Source of the DNA: DASUSH01 sp050996575
GTDB taxonomy: Bacteria > Actinomycetota > Thermoleophilia > Solirubrobacterales > 70-9
Direction: 5' to 3'
Assembly: GCA_050996575.1 (NCBI GenBank)
Contig: JBPCRS010000156.1
Coordinates: forward strand, 1-6,987
DNA: 6,987 nt
Below the pieces are notes generated by a model that was not told where the DNA came from, searched no databases, and was given only the letters and a program-made list of their open reading frames with translations. Position 1 is the first letter of the stretch. Each line of letters starts with the position of its first letter. Both the position numbers and the translations under genes were made by a program. This document shows, piece by piece, positions 6,590-6,987 of the stretch.

Positions 6590-6607
6590 ATCTCATCTGC
6601 ATGAGAT
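6590..6607. repeat. inverted repeat overlapping the SDR gene start
   Basis: ATCTCAT (6590-6596) and ATGAGAT (6601-6607) are perfectly complementary around a four-base loop, and an offset pair CTCATC (6592-6597)/GATGAG (6605-6610) also exists. The right arm runs into the ATG at 6606-6608. ATGAG is present twice in tandem (6601-6610); an earlier ATG at 6601 gives only ATG-AGA-TGA. It may be an operator or a 5' hairpin that masks the start codon. Confidence 0.5.
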
Positions 6608-6987
6608 GAGGGTGCTAGTCACGGGGGCAACAGGCAAGGTCGGCAACGCGGTCGCCAAGTGCCTGGCCGAACGCGGCGACGAGGTCGTCGCCCTGGTCCG
6701 AGATGTCGCCGCAGCCCGCGGCGCGCTGCCATCCGGGGTCGAGCTCGCCCGCGGCGACGTCACCGACCCAGCATCGCTCAAGAGGGCCTGTGAGGGGATT
6801 GAGGGCGCTGAACGTCGAGCGCTACATCCTCGGCGACGGCTTCGCGAGCATGCGCGAGATCGTCGCGACGGCGGTGGCGGAGGCGGGTCGCGGCTTCGTG
6901 CCGCCGGTGATGCCCGTCCCGCTCGCCCGGGCGCTCGCCGGCGGCGGCGAGCGCCTCGCGGGGCTCGTCGGCAGCCGGCCACTCCTC
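6606..6987 (+). pseudogene. NAD(P)-binding SDR/epimerase-like gene with the middle missing and a frame change, cut by the right edge
   Basis: From the ATG at 6606 the product begins MRVLVTGATGKVGNAVAKCL, a Rossmann fold with the GxxGxxG dinucleotide-binding motif (TGATGKVG). It continues through ALVRD and GDVTDPASL to CEGIEGA at about residue 68. This matches atypical SDRs of the NAD-dependent epimerase/dehydratase type. After about 6809 this frame stays open but becomes Arg-rich nonsense (ERRALHPRRRLREHARDRR). In the next frame, from about 6808 to the window end, a sensible sequence appears (LNVERYILGDGFASMREIVA, then PVPLARALAGGGERLAGLVG), resembling the C-terminal part of the same family. 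The central part, including the YxxxK active site, is absent: by typical full lengths of roughly 300-340 residues, about 150 residues are missing. Either a real deletion plus frameshift or an assembly error explains it. The start lacks a clear Shine-Dalgarno. The gene is divergent from argH. Confidence 0.75.

Noticed and set aside
5508..6602. 364-residue minus-strand frame overlapping argH
   Set aside because: It is argH read in a shifted frame: Arg/Ala/Gly-rich, with no family signal, while argH itself is complete with all signatures.

Overview
The window is chromosomal, GC-rich and contains mostly housekeeping genes. The 16S fragment at the left edge has a GAATCTTGCGCAATGCGCGA stretch. From memory this, with the high GC and frequent GTG/TTG starts, suggests a deep-branching actinobacterium, perhaps class Thermoleophilia (Solirubrobacterales/Gaiellales). 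That placement is inference; the 16S fragment would settle it by alignment.

Layout from left to right. Positions 1-394 hold the 5' end of a 16S rRNA gene on the minus strand, cut by the window edge. Positions 395-841 are its leader and upstream region, with a boxA-like antitermination element, several inverted repeats and two copies of a possible -10 box. tyrS (842-2020, minus) lies upstream of the rRNA operon and reads toward it. A 170-base divergent spacer separates tyrS from a large class A penicillin-binding protein gene (2191-4542, plus). That gene meets mpg (4539-5126, minus) tail to tail, with the two TAG stop codons sharing one CTAG. mpg is the second gene of an argH-mpg pair (argH 5123-6493, minus) joined by a TTGA stop/start overlap. 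A 112-base divergent spacer leads to the start of an SDR-type NAD(P)-binding gene (6606 to the right edge, plus). Its sequence jumps from the N-terminal Rossmann part straight to the C-terminal part in another frame, so it looks broken.

The genes do not form one pathway: they serve ribosome synthesis, tRNA charging, cell-wall synthesis, base-excision repair and arginine synthesis. I found no defence system, mobile element, CRISPR array or biosynthetic cluster. The points most worth a second look are the collapsed SDR gene, an 11-bp long-range inverted repeat that touches boxA in the rRNA leader, a 26-bp perfect palindrome inside tyrS, and the compact gene overlaps around mpg.
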